Positions 1 to 9,011 of a stretch of DNA of 64,000 nt are shown here, in pieces. Under the pieces are notes generated by a model, which saw nothing but the letters and a program-made list of their open reading frames with translations, did not search any database and was not told where the DNA came from. The stretch is taken from NCBI RefSeq assembly GCF_036663835.1, contig NZ_JAXOJT010000001.1:434001-498000 (forward strand), given 5' to 3'. A program made the translations under genes and the position numbers. Every line of letters begins with the position of its first letter. The stretch's first letter is position 1. The DNA is from Sphingomonas sp. LT1P40 (GTDB lineage: Bacteria; Pseudomonadota; Alphaproteobacteria; Sphingomonadales; Sphingomonadaceae).

Positions 1-1
1 T

Positions 2-1138
2 TTCGTTCTGACTGGGAGCGCTGGCGCGCTCTCGCTCGGTTTCGCCCCGCGTCTCGCCTTTGCGCAGGCCGCGACCGACCGTCGTTTCGTGTTCATCATC
101 CAGCGCGGGGCCGCCGATGGCCTGGGCACCGTCGCCCCGGTCGGCGATCCCGCTTTTGCGGGGCAGCGCGGGGTGCTGGCACAGGATTTCGCCGGTGCGA
201 CGAAGCTGGACTCGATGTTCGCGCTGCATCCCAATCTGAAAAATGTCGCGCAACTTTATGCGGCGAAGGAGGCGCTGTTCGTCCACGCCGTCGCCTCACC
301 CTATCGCGACCGCTCGCATTTCGACGCGCAGAACGTGCTCGAAACCGGGGGTAACGCGGCCTATCAGCTCAAGGATGGCTGGGTGAACCGCCTGCTTGGC
401 GTGCTCCCCGACGATGCGCGCAAGGCGATTGCCGTCGCCGCGACGATCCCGATGGCGATGCGCGGGCGAGTCGAGGTGTCGTCCTATGCCCCCTCCGCGC
501 TGCCCGATGCGTCGGACGACCTGCTGTCGCGCGTATCGATGCTCTATGCCGAGGACCCGCATCTGCACGCAATCTGGCAGCAGGCGACGGCGACGCGCAC
601 GCTGACCGGCGACCTCGCCTCCGACAATGGCCGCAACGCTGCCGCCACCGGCGCGCTCGCGGCGCGGCTGCTGGCGGCACAGAATGGTGCGCGGATCGCG
701 ATGATCGAAACCGGCGGCTGGGACACGCATGCCGCACAGCGCGGGCGGCTGGGCGGGCAGCTCAATGGCCTCGACCAGATGATCGCATCGCTCAAGACCG
801 GGCTTGGGCCGCTATGGAGCAAGACGATGATCCTGGTCGCCACCGAGTTCGGGCGGACGGTCAAGGTCAACGGCACCGGCGGCACCGATCACGGCACCGG
901 ATCGGTCGCGATGCTGCTGGGCGGTGCGGTGCAGGGCGGGCGCGTCGTCGCCGACTGGCCGGGCCTGAGCGATGCGGCGCTATATGAGGGCCGAGACCTG
1001 AAACCAACGGCGGGGTTGGACACCGTCATCGGCAGCGCAACGGCGGCGCATTTCGGCGTCGATCCGCAGCGGGCGATGGCGGCGCTGTTCCCGGGACAGA
1101 AAACGGCGAAGGCGCTGGACGGGCTGGTTCGCGTCTGA
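2..1138 (+). CDS. DUF1501 domain-containing protein (5' end outside window)
   Basis: The reading frame is open from the first bases of the window, so the start lies upstream. The first residues visible end in a hydrophobic stretch followed by RLAFAQA, which looks like the end of a signal peptide with an Ala-X-Ala-type cleavage site. The mature part starts about residue 24 and carries the DUF1501 pattern (FIIQRGAADG near the start, GGWDTHAAQ in the middle, ATEFGRTVK and TDHGTGS near the end), related to the alkaline phosphatase/sulfatase fold. DUF1501 proteins are usually Tat-exported and paired with a DUF1800 protein, which would lie upstream of the window. Substrate unknown. The family assignment is firm; only the N-terminus is missing. 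Confidence 0.85.
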   Translation, partial: FVLTGSAGALSLGFAPRLAFAQAATDRRFVFIIQRGAADGLGTVAPVGDPAFAGQRGVLAQDFAGATKLDSMFALHPNLKNVAQLYAAKEALFVHAVASPYRDRSHFDAQNVLETGGNAAYQLKDGWVNRLLGVLPDDARKAIAVAATIPMAMRGRVEVSSYAPSALPDASDDLLSRVSMLYAEDPHLHAIWQQATATRTLTGDLASDNGRNAAATGALAARLLAAQNGARIAMIETGGWDTHAAQRGRLGGQLNGLDQMIASLKTGLGPLWSKTMILVATEFGRTVKVNGTGGTDHGTGSVAMLLGGAVQGGRVVADWPGLSDAALYEGRDLKPTAGLDTVIGSATAAHFGVDPQRAMAALFPGQKTAKALDGLVRV

Positions 1139-1222
1139 TCGTTTCACTGGCAACAGTTTCGCTTTGCAACGGGATAGCCGCGATGCTTTGACGCGGTGCA
1201 GCATCGTCCCCATCTGTGCGTC

Positions 1223-2146
1223 ATGGCTCGTGCCGATCCCATTCCTGCTCCGCGTCTCGACCGCACCGGCCTGACTCAGGGGCTGGCGGCCTATGTGATG
1301 TGGGGCGTGCTGCCGCTGTTCTTCTGGCTGCTGACGGCGGTCGATGCAGGCGAAGTGGTGGCGATGCGAGTGCTGTGGTCGCTCGGGCTACTGGCGGTGC
1401 TGGTGATCGCGTTCCGGCGGGGTGCGGCATTGCTGGCGGCACTGCGCAACCGGCGCGCGATGCTGTTGCTGGCGGCGAGTTCGGCGCTGATCTCCGCCAA
1501 CTGGCTGGTGTTCATCTGGGCGATCCAGCACCATCATGTGCTGGAGGCGAGCCTTGGCTATTTCCTTAATCCGCTGGTCAACGTCCTGCTTGGCGTGGTG
1601 CTGTTGCGCGAAAAGCTGGGCAAGCCACAGATGGCGGCGGTCGCGTTGGCCGCGATCGGCGTGACCGTGCTGGCGGTGGGGGCGGGGCAGGGCATCTGGA
1701 TCAGCCTCGCTCTGGCGTTCAGTTTCGGCTTTTACGGTTTCGTCCGCAAGATCGCGCCGGTGGAGGCGCTGGAAGGGCTGACGATCGAGACCGTTATCCT
1801 CGCGCCGTTCGCCGCGCTGTACGTGTTCTGGCTGTCCGGTAATGGCGGACTGGCATTCGGCAGCGAGCACTGGATTACGGGGGTGTTGATATCATCGGGT
1901 TTCGTCACCGCGATCCCGCTGCTGCTGTTCGCCGGAGCCGCTCGACGGTTGCCCTATTCGACGCTGGGGCTGTTGCAGTATATCGCGCCGACGATGGGCT
2001 TCGTCCTTGCCATCACCTTCTTCGGCGAGTCGATGACGACCGCGCACATGATCTGCTTCGGGCTGATCTGGTCGGGCCTCGCAATCTATGTGATTGGCAA
2101 TATCGTCGAGCATCGTCGTCAGGCGTCGTTTGCCGCGATCAGGTGA
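1223..2146 (+). CDS. rarD: RarD protein, EamA/DMT superfamily transporter
   Basis: 307-residue inner-membrane protein with about ten hydrophobic segments and two EamA halves. The N-terminal TQGLAAYVMWGVLPLFFW and the ASLGYFLNPLVNVLLGV motif in the fourth helix are characteristic of RarD, a permease of unknown physiological substrate named for chloramphenicol sensitivity. I chose the ATG at 1223. A GTG nine codons upstream is in frame, but the added residues do not look conserved. It is separated from argS by about 55 bp and is probably its own transcription unit. Confidence 0.88.
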   Translation: MARADPIPAPRLDRTGLTQGLAAYVMWGVLPLFFWLLTAVDAGEVVAMRVLWSLGLLAVLVIAFRRGAALLAALRNRRAMLLLAASSALISANWLVFIWAIQHHHVLEASLGYFLNPLVNVLLGVVLLREKLGKPQMAAVALAAIGVTVLAVGAGQGIWISLALAFSFGFYGFVRKIAPVEALEGLTIETVILAPFAALYVFWLSGNGGLAFGSEHWITGVLISSGFVTAIPLLLFAGAARRLPYSTLGLLQYIAPTMGFVLAITFFGESMTTAHMICFGLIWSGLAIYVIGNIVEHRRQASFAAIR

Positions 2147-2201
2147 CGAAGGCGCGTGCGTGCGCTAGAGCGCGCCGCTCTGCCAATCATCGGACCTGCC
2201 C

Positions 2202-3926
2202 ATGACGCTCTACATCCGTTTCGCTGCCCATCTCGACGCTGCTCTGGACGCGCTGGTCGCATCCGGCGATTTGCCGTCCGGGCTGGAGCGACGCGCGGTG
2301 ACGGTGGAGCCGCCGCGCGACACGACGCATGGCGACCTGGCGACCAACGCCGCGATGGTGCTGGCCAAGCCCGCGGGCACTAACCCGCGCGCGCTGGCGG
2401 AGAAGATTGCGGCCGAGCTGGAAAAGCTGGACGAAGTTTCGGCGGTGTCGGTTGCCGGCCCCGGCTTCATCAACCTGACGCTGACCGACGCGACATGGCG
2501 CGGCGAGCTTGCCGCGATCGAGACGGCGGGCGACCAGTACGGCCGCTCGACCGGTGGCGCGGGCGTCACCGTCAACATCGAGTACGTCTCCGCCAACCCG
2601 ACAGGCCCCATGCACATGGGCCATTGCCGGGGGGCGGTGGTGGGCGATGCGCTGGCTAGCCTGCTGGAGGCGGTCGGGCACACCGTCATCCGCGAATATT
2701 ATGTCAACGATGCGGGCGGCCAGGTCGATACGCTCGCCCGCTCCGTCCACTTGCGTTATCGCGAGGCGCTGGGCGAGACGATCGAGATTCCCGAGGGCCT
2801 GTATCCCGGCGATTATCTGGTGCCGGTCGGCGAGAAGCTGGCGGCCGAACATGGCGACAAGTTCGTCACCGCACCCGAAGCCGACTGGCTGATCCTGTTC
2901 CGCAAGGAAGCGGTGGCCGCGATGCTGGTGATGATCCGCGCCGACCTCGCGCTGCTCGGTATCCATCACGACCTGTTTTCGTCCGAGGCGGAATTGCAGG
3001 CCGCGGGCAAGCCCGAAGAGGCCGAGGCGTGGCTGCGCGAACATGATCTGGTCTATGACGGCGTACTCGAGGCGCCGAAGGGCGAGACGCCCGAGGACTG
3101 GGAGCCGGTCGAGCTCCCGCTGTTCCGCTCGTCCAAATTCGGCGACGATCAGGATCGCCCGATCAAGAAGTCGAACGGCAGCTGGACCTATTTCGGTGCC
3201 GACATGGCGTACCACTTTCAGAAGGCGCAGAATGCCGATCAACTGATCGACATCTGGGGCGCGGATCACGCGGGCACGGTCAAGCGCATCGTCGCGGCAG
3301 TCGCAGCGCTGACCGAGAGCAAGACACGCTTCGACGTGAAGCTTGTGCAGATGGTTCGCCTGCTACGCAACGGCGAGCCGGTGAAGATGTCCAAGCGCTC
3401 AGGCAATTTCGTCACGCTGGCAGATGTCGTCAGCGAGGTCGGCAAGGATGTCGTTCGCTTCACCATGCTGACGCGCAAGGCCGATGCCCAGATGGACTTC
3501 GATTTCGCCAAGGTGGTGGAGGCGTCGAAGGACAATCCCGTTTTCTATGTCCAGTACGCCCACGCCCGAGTCGCATCGCTCCATCGCCGCGCGGCGGAGG
3601 CCGGGATTGCGCCAATCGCCGCCGACCTGTCCCTGCTTGATACGGTCGAACTGGGGCTGGTGAAGCTCGCCGCGCAGTTTCCACGCGTCGTTGAGAGCGC
3701 CGCGACCAACCGCGAACCGCATCGAATCGCCTTTTATCTCTACGACTTGGCGGCAGAGTTTCACGCGTGGTGGAATATGGGCAATGACGATCCGTCGCGC
3801 CGCTTCCTGCTTGCCGACCAGCCTGAGCTGACTGCCGCGCGGCTTTTCCTCGCCGACGCGATCGGGCAGGTTATCCGCAACGGCCTCGCCATCATGGGCG
3901 TGGAGGCGGTTCAGGAGCTGAACTGA
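2202..3926 (+). CDS. argS: arginyl-tRNA synthetase
   Basis: 574-residue cytoplasmic class I aminoacyl-tRNA synthetase that charges tRNA-Arg. The N-terminal Arg-tRNA synthetase domain covers about residues 5-90. The class I HIGH signature appears as PTGPMHMGHCRG (around residue 130) and the KMSKS loop as KMSKRSGNF (around residue 395). The C-terminal DALR anticodon-binding domain ends the protein. Length is normal for alphaproteobacteria. The stop overlaps the start of the next gene (TGATG), so argS is translationally coupled to the SPOR-domain gene. Confidence 0.97.
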   Translation: MTLYIRFAAHLDAALDALVASGDLPSGLERRAVTVEPPRDTTHGDLATNAAMVLAKPAGTNPRALAEKIAAELEKLDEVSAVSVAGPGFINLTLTDATWRGELAAIETAGDQYGRSTGGAGVTVNIEYVSANPTGPMHMGHCRGAVVGDALASLLEAVGHTVIREYYVNDAGGQVDTLARSVHLRYREALGETIEIPEGLYPGDYLVPVGEKLAAEHGDKFVTAPEADWLILFRKEAVAAMLVMIRADLALLGIHHDLFSSEAELQAAGKPEEAEAWLREHDLVYDGVLEAPKGETPEDWEPVELPLFRSSKFGDDQDRPIKKSNGSWTYFGADMAYHFQKAQNADQLIDIWGADHAGTVKRIVAAVAALTESKTRFDVKLVQMVRLLRNGEPVKMSKRSGNFVTLADVVSEVGKDVVRFTMLTRKADAQMDFDFAKVVEASKDNPVFYVQYAHARVASLHRRAAEAGIAPIAADLSLLDTVELGLVKLAAQFPRVVESAATNREPHRIAFYLYDLAAEFHAWWNMGNDDPSRRFLLADQPELTAARLFLADAIGQVIRNGLAIMGVEAVQELN

Positions 3927-4639
3927 TGAATGCGGGAGAGGGTTACACCGAAGAGCGGCTTCCCTGGCTGGAAACGGTCGAGGACGATTATGAGGAAGGG
4001 CCATCGGTCCTGCGCATCGTGCTGCTCGTCATTCTGGGGCTGGCGGTGATCGCGGCGGCGGTCGGCGGCTATTGGTGGTATCAGCGCAATGGCGGCGGCG
4101 AAGGCTCCGGCGCGCTCATCAACGCGCAGGAGGGTGATTACAAGGTCAAGCCCGACCGGCCCGACGGTATGAAGGTGGAGGGCGAGGGCGACACCGTTTT
4201 TGCCGCCAGCGAGGGCGCGACTACCAATGGCTCCGTCAATGTTGGCGCGATGCCGGAGGCGCCGGTGGCGGGCAAGGCTGCGCCGAAAGCGGCACCCCCA
4301 CCCACGACGGGTGCAAGCCGCGTGACCGCCCCGATCCCGTCCTCCGGAGGCGTGGCAAAGGCGGCGGCTCCGACGCAGAAATCGCCCGGACCCTCGGCAG
4401 GCAGTGCCACGATCCAGCTTGGCTCATTCCCCAGCGAGGCCAGCGCGAATTCGGCCTGGGCGGGGATATCGAAGCGGTTTAATTATCTCGCCCCCTTAGG
4501 CAAATCGGTCGAGAAGGCGGAAGTCAACGGCAACACCGTCTATCGTCTGCGCGTCAACGCCGGCAGCAACGGCCAGGCGCGCGAGCTGTGCGGGCGGCTT
4601 AAGGCAGCGGGTGAGGGATGTTTCCTGGCGGGGGGCTGA
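3926..4639 (+). CDS. SPOR domain-containing membrane protein
   Basis: 237 residues. A short acidic cytoplasmic N-terminus (about 1-25) is followed by one membrane helix (about 28-50), a long low-complexity Ala/Pro/Gly/Lys-rich periplasmic linker (about 55-160), and a C-terminal SPOR domain (about 165-237, beginning ATIQLGSFPS and ending RELCGRLKAAG). SPOR domains bind denuded septal peptidoglycan, so a divisome-associated role is likely. The start overlaps the argS stop, and nagZ, which recycles peptidoglycan, follows after a 300-bp gap. Confidence 0.85.
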   Translation: MNAGEGYTEERLPWLETVEDDYEEGPSVLRIVLLVILGLAVIAAAVGGYWWYQRNGGGEGSGALINAQEGDYKVKPDRPDGMKVEGEGDTVFAASEGATTNGSVNVGAMPEAPVAGKAAPKAAPPPTTGASRVTAPIPSSGGVAKAAAPTQKSPGPSAGSATIQLGSFPSEASANSAWAGISKRFNYLAPLGKSVEKAEVNGNTVYRLRVNAGSNGQARELCGRLKAAGEGCFLAGG

Positions 4640-4666
4640 TCCCTTACAGCGTGACGAAATCTTCTC

Positions 4667-4745
4667 GTCACCCCGGGCTTGACCCGGGGTGCCGCTAATG
4701 GCGACCGCTCGAAGAAGCGGGACCCCGGGTCAAGCCCGGGGTGAC
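4667..4745. repeat. REP-like inverted repeat between SPOR gene and nagZ
   Basis: Two perfect 24-bp arms, 4667-4690 and 4722-4745, are separated by 31 bp. The arms carry the core CCCCGGGCTTGACCCGGGG. Such GTCACCCCGGG-type palindromes are typical dispersed intergenic repeats of GC-rich alphaproteobacteria. It lies just downstream of the SPOR gene and could also end its transcript, but there is no U-tract. The rest of the 302-bp gap, 4746-4941, has no coding potential that I can support. Confidence 0.8.
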
Positions 4746-4899
4746 GGGGTTGGGGGATGTCATCAAGTCCAAGTTCTGCGCCTTGGGGAGGATCAATCGG
4801 ACTATTTCCACTGGAAATGTTGGAATTCGCCTGATCTAGTCTGCGGATGACAACGCCCTCCCGACAACCGCCTTACACACGCGTAAAAACGTCAAGTCT

Positions 4900-4918
4900 G
4901 TCAACCGCTCCGGTTGAC
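4900..4918. promoter_or_regulatory. palindrome just upstream of nagZ, possible operator
   Basis: Perfect inverted repeat GTCAACCG-CTC-CGGTTGAC, ending 23 bp before the nagZ start codon. A second small palindrome, ATTTCCA-C-TGGAAAT, lies at 4804-4818. Both have operator-like geometry. No regulator is encoded next to them, so function is unproven. Confidence 0.35.
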
Positions 4919-4941
4919 ACCGCTGTTACTGAAACCCCAGC

Positions 4942-5943
4942 ATGAAGCCCGTCATCTTCGGCCTGTCCGGCCCCGAACTCACGGCGCAAGAACGCGCGTT
5001 TTTCCGTGAGGCGGAACCGCTCGGTTACATCCTGTTCGGTCGCAACTGCATGGACCGCGCGCAGATGCTGGCGCTGACCGACAGCCTGCGTGACTTGTCC
5101 GGCCGCGACGATGTACCGATCCTGATCGATCAGGAGGGCGGGCGTGTCTCCCGGATGAAGCCGCCAGAATGGCAGCCATTCCCCGCCGGGCCAGCGTTCG
5201 ACGCGCTTTACGACCTTGCCCCCTCCTCGGCGATTGAGGCGGCGCGGGCGAACGGGCATGCGCTGGCGCTGATGCTGACCGAGGTCGGCGTCAACGTGAA
5301 CTGCGCGCCTTTGCTTGACGTGCGTCAGGCGGAGACGACCCCGGCGGTGGGCGAACGGACGTTCGGCAGCGAACCGATGCGCGTCGCCGCGCTGGGCCGG
5401 GCGATGCTGGACGGGATGGCACGGGGCGGGGTGGTCGGCATCGTCAAGCATATGCCGGGGCATGGGCGCGGCGTGGTCGACAGCCATTATGAGCTGCCCG
5501 TCGTTACCGCCACCGACGCTGAGCTTGAGAGCGATATCGAACCCTTCCGCACGCTGCGGAACGCCCCGATGGGCATGACCTGTCACGTCGTGTTCAAGGC
5601 ATGGGACGCGGACAACCCGGCAACGCTCTCGCCGACGATCATTCGCGACGTGATCCGGGGGCGGATCGGGTTCGACGGGCTGCTGATGACCGACGATATC
5701 GATATGAAGGCGCTGTCGGGCACCGCGGGCGACAAGGCGGCGGCGGCGGTCGCGGCGGGAATCGACGTCGCGCTCGATTGCTGGGCGCGGATGGACGAGA
5801 TGGAGGAGATCGCGGGCAAGCTGGGCGATGCCAGTGCGGAGACGCTGGCACGGCTCGACCGCGCGATGGCGAGCGTGAAGCCGGAGGCGGCGGACATCGA
5901 CACGCTGGTGGCGAAGCGTGACGCATTGCTGGCGCTGGTGTGA
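4942..5943 (+). CDS. nagZ: beta-N-acetylhexosaminidase NagZ (GH3)
   Basis: 333-residue glycoside hydrolase family 3 enzyme that removes GlcNAc from anhydro-muropeptides in cytoplasmic peptidoglycan recycling. The single TIM-barrel domain without a C-terminal domain is typical of NagZ. The diagnostic active-site loop reads KHMPGHGRGVVDSH (around residue 170), containing the catalytic Asp/His dyad, and the nucleophile motif LMTDDIDMKAL is near residue 250. IDQEGGRVSRM (around residue 62) is also conserved. Its last codons overlap the GTG of scpA, making nagZ-scpA-scpB an operon, an arrangement common in alphaproteobacteria. Confidence 0.95.
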   Translation: MKPVIFGLSGPELTAQERAFFREAEPLGYILFGRNCMDRAQMLALTDSLRDLSGRDDVPILIDQEGGRVSRMKPPEWQPFPAGPAFDALYDLAPSSAIEAARANGHALALMLTEVGVNVNCAPLLDVRQAETTPAVGERTFGSEPMRVAALGRAMLDGMARGGVVGIVKHMPGHGRGVVDSHYELPVVTATDAELESDIEPFRTLRNAPMGMTCHVVFKAWDADNPATLSPTIIRDVIRGRIGFDGLLMTDDIDMKALSGTAGDKAAAAVAAGIDVALDCWARMDEMEEIAGKLGDASAETLARLDRAMASVKPEAADIDTLVAKRDALLALV

Positions 5944-6671
5944 CCGATCCCCAACCCCTCACGATCGATATCGACGGCTGGGAAGGGCCACTCGACCTGC
6001 TGCTCGCGCTGGCGCGGTCGCAAAAGGTCGATCTGCGGCAATTGTCGATCCTCGAACTGGTCGATCAGTATTTGCGCTACGTCAACGAAGCGCGCGAGCT
6101 GAAGCTTGAGGTCGCCGCCGATTATCTGGTGATGGCGGCGTGGCTGGCCTATCTCAAATCCGCGCTGCTGCTTCCGCGCGACCCTGAGGAGACACCCAGC
6201 CCCGAAGATCTGGCGCTGCGCCTGCAACTGCGCCTCGAACGGCTGAACGCGATGCGCGAGGCGGGCGCGCGGCTGGTGGCGCGCGACCGGATGGGCCGGG
6301 ACGTGTTCCCGCGCGCCGCGCCGGAGGGGCTGCGGGTGGTGCGCAAGTCGCGGTGGCAGGCCGAGATTTACGACCTGATTTCCGCTTATGGCCGGATCAG
6401 CGCGCGGACCCGCCCGGTGATGCATATCGTCGCGGTGCGCCCGGTGATGACGCTGGAGGATGCGATTTCACGCATTTCGGCGATGGTGGGGGAGCGGATC
6501 GACTGGTCGACGATCGAGAGTTTTCTGCCCGCCGATGCGACCGGACTCTATCGCAAATCGACGCTGGCCTCGTCCTTCGTCGCCGCGCTGGAACTGGCGC
6601 GGCAAGGGCGCGTGGAGTTGAAGCAGAAATCGGCATTCGCGCCGCTCTATCTGAAGGCGGCACCGGCATGA
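5940..6671 (+). CDS. scpA: segregation and condensation protein A
   Basis: 243-residue kleisin subunit of the SMC-ScpAB condensin complex, which compacts and segregates the chromosome. The N-terminal signature WEGPLDLLLALARSQKVDL contacts the SMC neck, and the C-terminal winged helix (about 180-240) binds the SMC cap. The GTG start overlaps the nagZ stop (GTGTGA) and the stop overlaps the scpB start (ATGA), so translation of all three is coupled. Confidence 0.93.
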   Translation: MTDPQPLTIDIDGWEGPLDLLLALARSQKVDLRQLSILELVDQYLRYVNEARELKLEVAADYLVMAAWLAYLKSALLLPRDPEETPSPEDLALRLQLRLERLNAMREAGARLVARDRMGRDVFPRAAPEGLRVVRKSRWQAEIYDLISAYGRISARTRPVMHIVAVRPVMTLEDAISRISAMVGERIDWSTIESFLPADATGLYRKSTLASSFVAALELARQGRVELKQKSAFAPLYLKAAPA

Positions 6672-7255
6672 TCGACGAGACCATGCGCGCCGTTGAAGCC
6701 GTGCTGTTCGCCGCCGAACAACCGCTGACCGTCACCGACCTGCGCGCCTATGTCGGCGACGAGGCGGATATCGCGGCCGCATTGGCGGCGCTGCTTGAAC
6801 AATATGCCGGGCGCGGCATCGAACTCGTCGAGCGTGGCGGGCGCTGGCATTTCCAGACCGCCGCCGATCTCGCCAATTTCCTGCGCCGGGACCGGGAAGA
6901 CAGCCGCAAGCTGAGCCGTGCGGGGATCGAGACGCTGGCGATCATCGCTTACCACGAACCGGTGACGCGCGCGGAAATCGAGGCGATCCGGGGGGTGCAG
7001 ATCAGCAAGGGAACGCTCGACGTACTGATGGAGGCAGGCTGGATCCGTCCGGCGGGGCGGCGCGAGGTGCCGGGACGCCCGCTGACCTATGCAACGACGG
7101 CCGAATTCCTCACCCATTTCGGGCTGGCGGGCCGCCGCGATCTGCCCGGAATCGACGATCTGCGCGCCGCCGGACTGCTCGATCCGGTCGATCTTGCGTT
7201 CGATGCCGTACAATCGGGCGACGCGGCGGTGGAAAGTCCCGACGAAGAGGACTAG
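6668..7255 (+). CDS. scpB: segregation and condensation protein B
   Basis: 195-residue partner of ScpA; two tandem winged-helix domains (about 5-80 and 85-160) form the ScpB dimer that braces the kleisin. The start MIDETMRAVEAVLFAAEQP is the family's usual N-terminus and its ATG overlaps the scpA stop. The frame stays open upstream but that stretch lies inside scpA. The conserved ETLAIIAYHEPVTRAEIE segment is present. tatA begins 28 bp downstream, so co-transcription with the tat genes is possible. Confidence 0.93.
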   Translation: MIDETMRAVEAVLFAAEQPLTVTDLRAYVGDEADIAAALAALLEQYAGRGIELVERGGRWHFQTAADLANFLRRDREDSRKLSRAGIETLAIIAYHEPVTRAEIEAIRGVQISKGTLDVLMEAGWIRPAGRREVPGRPLTYATTAEFLTHFGLAGRRDLPGIDDLRAAGLLDPVDLAFDAVQSGDAAVESPDEED

Positions 7256-7283
7256 ATAGGCCCGGAATCAACGGAGAATCCCG

Positions 7284-7523
7284 ATGGGTGGTATGAGTCT
7301 GATGCACTGGCTGATTGTCGGTGTCCTCGTGATCCTTCTTTTCGGGGGCAGCCGCTTCTCGAACATGATGGGTGATGTCGCCAAGGGCATCAAGCAGTTC
7401 AAGAAGGGCATGTCGGAGGAAGACGAGACGCCGGCCAAGCCTGCGGAAATCGAAGCCAAGCGGGTGGGCGATCCCCAGCCGCAGGCGCAGACCGAAGCGC
7501 GTCCGGCGCACGAAGAGCGTTAA
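7284..7523 (+). CDS. tatA: Sec-independent translocase subunit TatA
   Basis: 79 residues: one short N-terminal membrane helix (about 8-22) ending in [20 protein letters not shown], the amphipathic helix typical of TatA, then a charged soluble tail. TatA oligomers form the passage for folded twin-arginine substrates. First gene of a tatABC cluster. The DUF1501 protein at the start of the window belongs to a family of typical Tat clients. Confidence 0.93.
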   Translation: MGGMSLMHWLIVGVLVILLFGGSRFSNMMGDVAKGIKQFKKGMSEEDETPAKPAEIEAKRVGDPQPQAQTEARPAHEER

Positions 7524-7570
7524 TCGCGACCGTCCGGCCAGCCCGGGCGGCGTCGGAGTAGCTGCACGAC

Positions 7571-7996
7571 ATGCTCGATTTCAACGCGCCTGAATTTCTG
7601 GTGGTGGCGATCGTCGCCCTGCTGGTGATCGGGCCGAAAGACCTGCCAAAGGCAATGCGCTTTATCGGCCACTGGGTCGGCAAGGCGCGCGGGGTTGCGA
7701 GCCAGTTTCGCAGCGGATTCGACAATATGGTGCGCGAAGCCGAACTGTCCGAAATGGAAAAGAAATGGGCGGAGGAGAATGAGCGCATCATGCGCGAACA
7801 TCCGCCCGAGAAAATGCTGCCTGCGCCGGTCTATGATCCCAATCCGGACGGTGCGACGCCAGCTGTGGTCGATCCCGAGGACGCGCCGCCCGTGATGACG
7901 GAGCCGCCCGCGCTGAAGCCCGAACCCGCTGTTGTGGAACCGGGGGCCAAGTCCGCGCGCAAACCGCGCGCACCGCGCAAAAAGGCGGCATCGTGA
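7571..7996 (+). CDS. tatB: Sec-independent translocase subunit TatB
   Basis: 141 residues. The N-terminal membrane helix with the family motif FNAPEFLVVAIVALLVIGPKD is followed by an amphipathic helix and a long Pro/Ala/Lys-rich C-terminal tail. TatB partners TatC in the receptor complex for twin-arginine signal peptides. The stop overlaps the tatC GTG (GTGA). Confidence 0.92.
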   Translation: MLDFNAPEFLVVAIVALLVIGPKDLPKAMRFIGHWVGKARGVASQFRSGFDNMVREAELSEMEKKWAEENERIMREHPPEKMLPAPVYDPNPDGATPAVVDPEDAPPVMTEPPALKPEPAVVEPGAKSARKPRAPRKKAAS

Positions 7997-8772
7997 GCGA
8001 CGACGAACTACAGGGCACAGAGGCACCGTTGCTCGATCATCTGATCGAACTGCGTCGGCGCCTGCTCTACAGCGTGTTGTCGCTGGTCCTGACCTTTGCC
8101 GTGGCGTTTTACTTTGCCCGGCCGATTTTCGGGTTTCTGGTGCATCCGCTGGCCGAGGCAGGGCAGAACCGCCTGATCTTCACGCAGATTTTCGAGGCGT
8201 TCCTGGTCCAGATCAAGGTCGCATTCTTTGCCGCTATGATGGTGTCCTTCCCGATCATCGCCAACCAGCTGTGGCTGTTCGTGGCACCGGGACTTTACAA
8301 GAAAGAGCGTAAGGCGCTGTTGCCGTTCCTGCTGGCGACCCCGGTGCTGTTCACGATGGGCGCAGCGATGGCCTATTATTTCGCAATCCCCGTCGCACTG
8401 AACTTCCTGCTGGGACTGGAAGGCGATCTGGGCGGGGGGGTGAAGCAGGAAGCGATGCCATCGGTTGCGAACTATCTGTCGTTCGTAATGCAGTTCCTGT
8501 TCGCGTTCGGCATCTCGTTCCTGTTGCCGGTGCTGCTGATGCTGCTCGAACGAGCGGGCATCGTCACCTATGAGCAGCTCAAGGGCGCGTGGCGCTATGC
8601 AGTGGTCGCGGCGTTTGCGATCGCTGCCGTGCTGACGCCCCCAGATATCGGGTCGCAGTTGTTGCTGGCGGGGCCTTTGTGCCTGCTCTACGGCCTGTCG
8701 CTGGTGGCGATCTGGTTTACGCGCAGGCGGCGCGAAAAAACGGCGGCAGCCGAAGCCGCCGCCGGAGAATAA
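7993..8772 (+). CDS. tatC: Sec-independent translocase subunit TatC
   Basis: 259-residue polytopic inner-membrane protein with six hydrophobic helices. The N-terminal signature LLDHLIELRRRLLYS and the conserved FxAP loop (WLFVAPGLYKKER, around residue 92) identify TatC, which binds the twin-arginine motif. The GTG start overlaps the tatB stop, completing the usual tatABC order. Confidence 0.96.
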   Translation: MSDDELQGTEAPLLDHLIELRRRLLYSVLSLVLTFAVAFYFARPIFGFLVHPLAEAGQNRLIFTQIFEAFLVQIKVAFFAAMMVSFPIIANQLWLFVAPGLYKKERKALLPFLLATPVLFTMGAAMAYYFAIPVALNFLLGLEGDLGGGVKQEAMPSVANYLSFVMQFLFAFGISFLLPVLLMLLERAGIVTYEQLKGAWRYAVVAAFAIAAVLTPPDIGSQLLLAGPLCLLYGLSLVAIWFTRRRREKTAAAEAAAGE

Positions 8773-8784
8773 TCCTTCAGCGAG

Positions 8785-8919
8785 TTACTTGGCGTCGTCG
8801 GCCGTTTTGGCGACGGTATCGCCAGCCGACGAGACGTCCTTGCCCACGCCCTGAATCGTATTGCAGCCCGACAGGGCAACCGCGCCGGCAATCAGCGCCG
8901 CAGCAAAAAACTTACGCAT
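8785..8919 (-). CDS. entericidin A/B-family small lipoprotein
   Basis: 44-residue lipoprotein: MRKFFAAALIAGAVALSGC signal with an LSGC lipobox, then NTIQGVGKDVSSAGD, the hallmark of the entericidin family. Entericidins are envelope toxin/antidote-like lipoproteins induced by stress in enterobacteria; in other bacteria the role is unclear. I chose the ATG at 8919 because GGAG sits about 7 nt upstream; an ATG two codons earlier (8925) is in frame but directly abuts the GGAGA. The gene lies downstream of a consensus EcfG promoter (9122-9146, same strand), so stress induction is likely. Confidence 0.85.
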   Translation of the reverse strand: MRKFFAAALIAGAVALSGCNTIQGVGKDVSSAGDTVAKTADDAK

Positions 8920-9011
8920 CGTCATTCTCCAACCGAAACTCCAAACGCTGAAATGCGCGAACGTGCAAAATCGTTCCGCGAGCGTTGCAGAAGGTAGATT
9001 GAGAGCGGTGG

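Noticed and set aside
6353..6667. N-terminal extension of ScpB
   Set aside because: It lies entirely within scpA; the family start overlaps the scpA stop at 6668.
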